Assembly: GCF_002086515.1 (NCBI RefSeq)
Contig: NZ_MVHH01000009.1
Location: forward strand, 1 to 64,000
Reading direction: 5' to 3'
DNA: 64,000 nucleotides
Source: Mycolicibacter arupensis
Lineage (GTDB): Bacteria; Actinomycetota; Actinomycetes; Mycobacteriales; Mycobacteriaceae
Shown here: positions 63,147 to 64,000 of the stretch, piece by piece
Layout: each line of letters opens with the position of its first letter
Numbering within the stretch: the first letter of the stretch is position 1
Position numbers and translations under genes: made by a program
The notes under the pieces: generated by a model
Seen by the model: only the letters and a program-made list of their open reading frames with translations
Database searches by the model: none
What the model was told of the DNA's origin: nothing

Positions 63147-63602
63147 ATGGCGACCCAATGGCTCAGCGAGGAGGAGCAGCGGATGTGGCGCGGTTACCTC
63201 GACAGCACACGACTGCTGCTGCGCAGCCTGGACCGGCAACTGTCCGCCGACGCAGGCATCAGCCTGGCCGATTTCGAGATCCTGGCACTGCTGTCGGAGG
63301 CTCCGGCGCACCGACTGCGAATGAACGAGTTGGCCGATATGACCGTGACCACGCGCAGCGGTGTCACCCGCGCGGTCAAGCGATTGACCGATGCCGGCTG
63401 GGTCCAGCAGGTCAGGTGCGAGCAGGACAAGCGCGGCTTGTTCGCCGAGCTCACCGGATCGGGCGCCGACAAGCTGCGGGCAGCCGCGCCCGGACATGTG
63501 CACGCGGTGCGTGCGGGCCTGTTCGATTCACTGAGTCCCCGCGAAGTGGAGTTGTTCACCCACTCCTACGCGCGAATCCGCGACAACCTGTTGGAGCACT
63601 AG
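63147..63602 (+). CDS. MarR-family transcriptional regulator
   Basis: The 151-residue winged-helix protein begins MATQWLSEEEQRMWRGYL and has LADFEILALLSEAPAHRLRMNELADMTVTTRSGVTRAVKRLTDAGWVQQ as the DNA-binding helices, then a wing with the conserved Asp-Lys-Arg (EQDKRGLFAELT). It diverges from the LLM/FMN reductase genes and probably represses them until an aromatic or oxidant ligand appears. It may be co-transcribed with the phosphotriesterase gene 53 nt downstream. Confidence 0.92.
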   Translation: MATQWLSEEEQRMWRGYLDSTRLLLRSLDRQLSADAGISLADFEILALLSEAPAHRLRMNELADMTVTTRSGVTRAVKRLTDAGWVQQVRCEQDKRGLFAELTGSGADKLRAAAPGHVHAVRAGLFDSLSPREVELFTHSYARIRDNLLEH

Positions 63603-63655
63603 GCGATTCTCTGCGAACGCGACCGGCCGTCGGGGATGCTCCCTACGATCGGGCC

Positions 63656-64000
63656 ATGTCGCAATGCCATACCGCGCGCGGGCCGATCGACACCGCAGAT
63701 CTGGGCGTGACCCTGATGCACGAACACGTGTTCATCATGACCACCGAGATCGCCCAGAACTATCCGGAGGCCTGGGGCGACGAGGATGCCCGGGTGGCCG
63801 ATGCGATCACCCGGCTCAACGAGTTGAAGGCCGCCGGAGTCGACACGATTGTCGACCTGACGGTGATCGGGCTGGGCCGCTACATTCCCCGGATCGCCCG
63901 GGTGGCGGCGGGTACCGCACTCAACATCGTGGTCGCCACCGGCATCTACACCTACAACGATGTGCCGTTCTTCTATCACTATCGCGGCCCCGGCACCCTG
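63656..64000 (+). CDS. php: Phosphotriesterase-like lactonase (Php), 5' part
   Basis: This amidohydrolase begins MSQCHTARGPIDTADLGVTL and has the metal-binding HxH in MHEHVFIMT (residues 22-24). It continues with TIVDLTVIGLGRYIPRIARVA, typical of phosphotriesterase-like lactonases such as Rv0230c, which hydrolyse acyl-homoserine lactones and, weakly, organophosphates. Only 115 residues are inside the window, so the other metal ligands cannot be checked. The start ATG is 53 nt after marR. Confidence 0.88.
   Translation, partial: MSQCHTARGPIDTADLGVTLMHEHVFIMTTEIAQNYPEAWGDEDARVADAITRLNELKAAGVDTIVDLTVIGLGRYIPRIARVAAGTALNIVVATGIYTYNDVPFFYHYRGPGTL

Overview
The window is high-GC actinobacterial chromosome and almost certainly comes from a Mycobacterium/Mycolicibacterium species. 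It carries the start of an ESX-3 (type VII secretion) locus, the arabinan transferase AftD, several FadD/FadE enzymes, AAC(2')-I and many GTG starts with ATGA/GTGA overlaps. From memory, the gene order matches the M. tuberculosis H37Rv stretch Rv0283 to Rv0230c, read in the opposite direction. The extra nitrate-transport genes, the SbtA-like transporter and the GlxA/DJ-1 pair suggest an environmental, faster-growing relative rather than the tubercle complex. No tRNA, rRNA, insertion sequence, phage gene or CRISPR array was seen.

Layout. (1) 1-4000, minus strand: eccB3 (cut by the window edge), eccA3, a promoter region with IdeR-like and Zur-like boxes, and an upstream SAM methyltransferase. 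(2) 4.2-11.8 kb: a small exported protein, FdhD, a FUSC-family membrane protein, a VOC protein divergent from a TetR regulator, a 2-hydroxyacid dehydrogenase, FadE6 and a DinB/DUF664 protein. (3) 11.9-20.7 kb: FadD2, a stand-alone LigD-type polymerase (PolD2-like), then a minus-strand lipid operon (ACAD, APH-type kinase, SDR, FadD) divergent from an unusual XRE-TetR fusion regulator. (4) 20.7-27.5 kb: ATP-dependent 5-oxoprolinase, a FecB2-like Tat lipoprotein, PxpB, PxpC and AAC(2')-I, all co-directional. (5) 28-37.6 kb: an SbtA-like bicarbonate transporter and a nitrate/nitrite assimilation block (two NarK paralogues, an isolated winged-helix protein, a CbiX/SirB-like chelatase, NnaR, and convergent NirBD). 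(6) 37.8-43.8 kb: Hsp20 under a HAIR-like operator, a small conserved protein, succinate dehydrogenase 1 (sdhC-A-B), a SuhB-like phosphatase and a flavin reductase. (7) 44-53.5 kb: FadE5, an AraC/GlxA regulator and DJ-1 pair, FadA2, FabG4, HtdX, a TetR regulator and LpqI. (8) 53.6-58.2 kb: a 57-residue membrane peptide and AftD, followed by short repeats. (9) 58.2-64 kb: a proline-rich membrane protein, GabD1, WrbA, an FMN reductase/LLM oxidoreductase pair divergent from a MarR regulator, and the start of a phosphotriesterase-like lactonase.

How the parts fit. The lipid genes fall into two separate control groups. The fadE5, fadA2/fabG4-htdX and tetR promoters share a TTACT-N4-RGTAA type palindrome, which points to a local regulon of the TetR protein at 51603-52229. 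The ACAD-APH-SDR-FadD operon has its own palindrome and XRE-TetR regulator, and resembles a split form of the animal ACAD10/ACAD11 hydroxy-acid pathway. The nitrate block supplies uptake (NarK), siroheme (CbiX-like chelatase), the reductase (NirBD) and the regulator (NnaR). It contains a partial tandem duplication that left a DNA-binding domain on its own.
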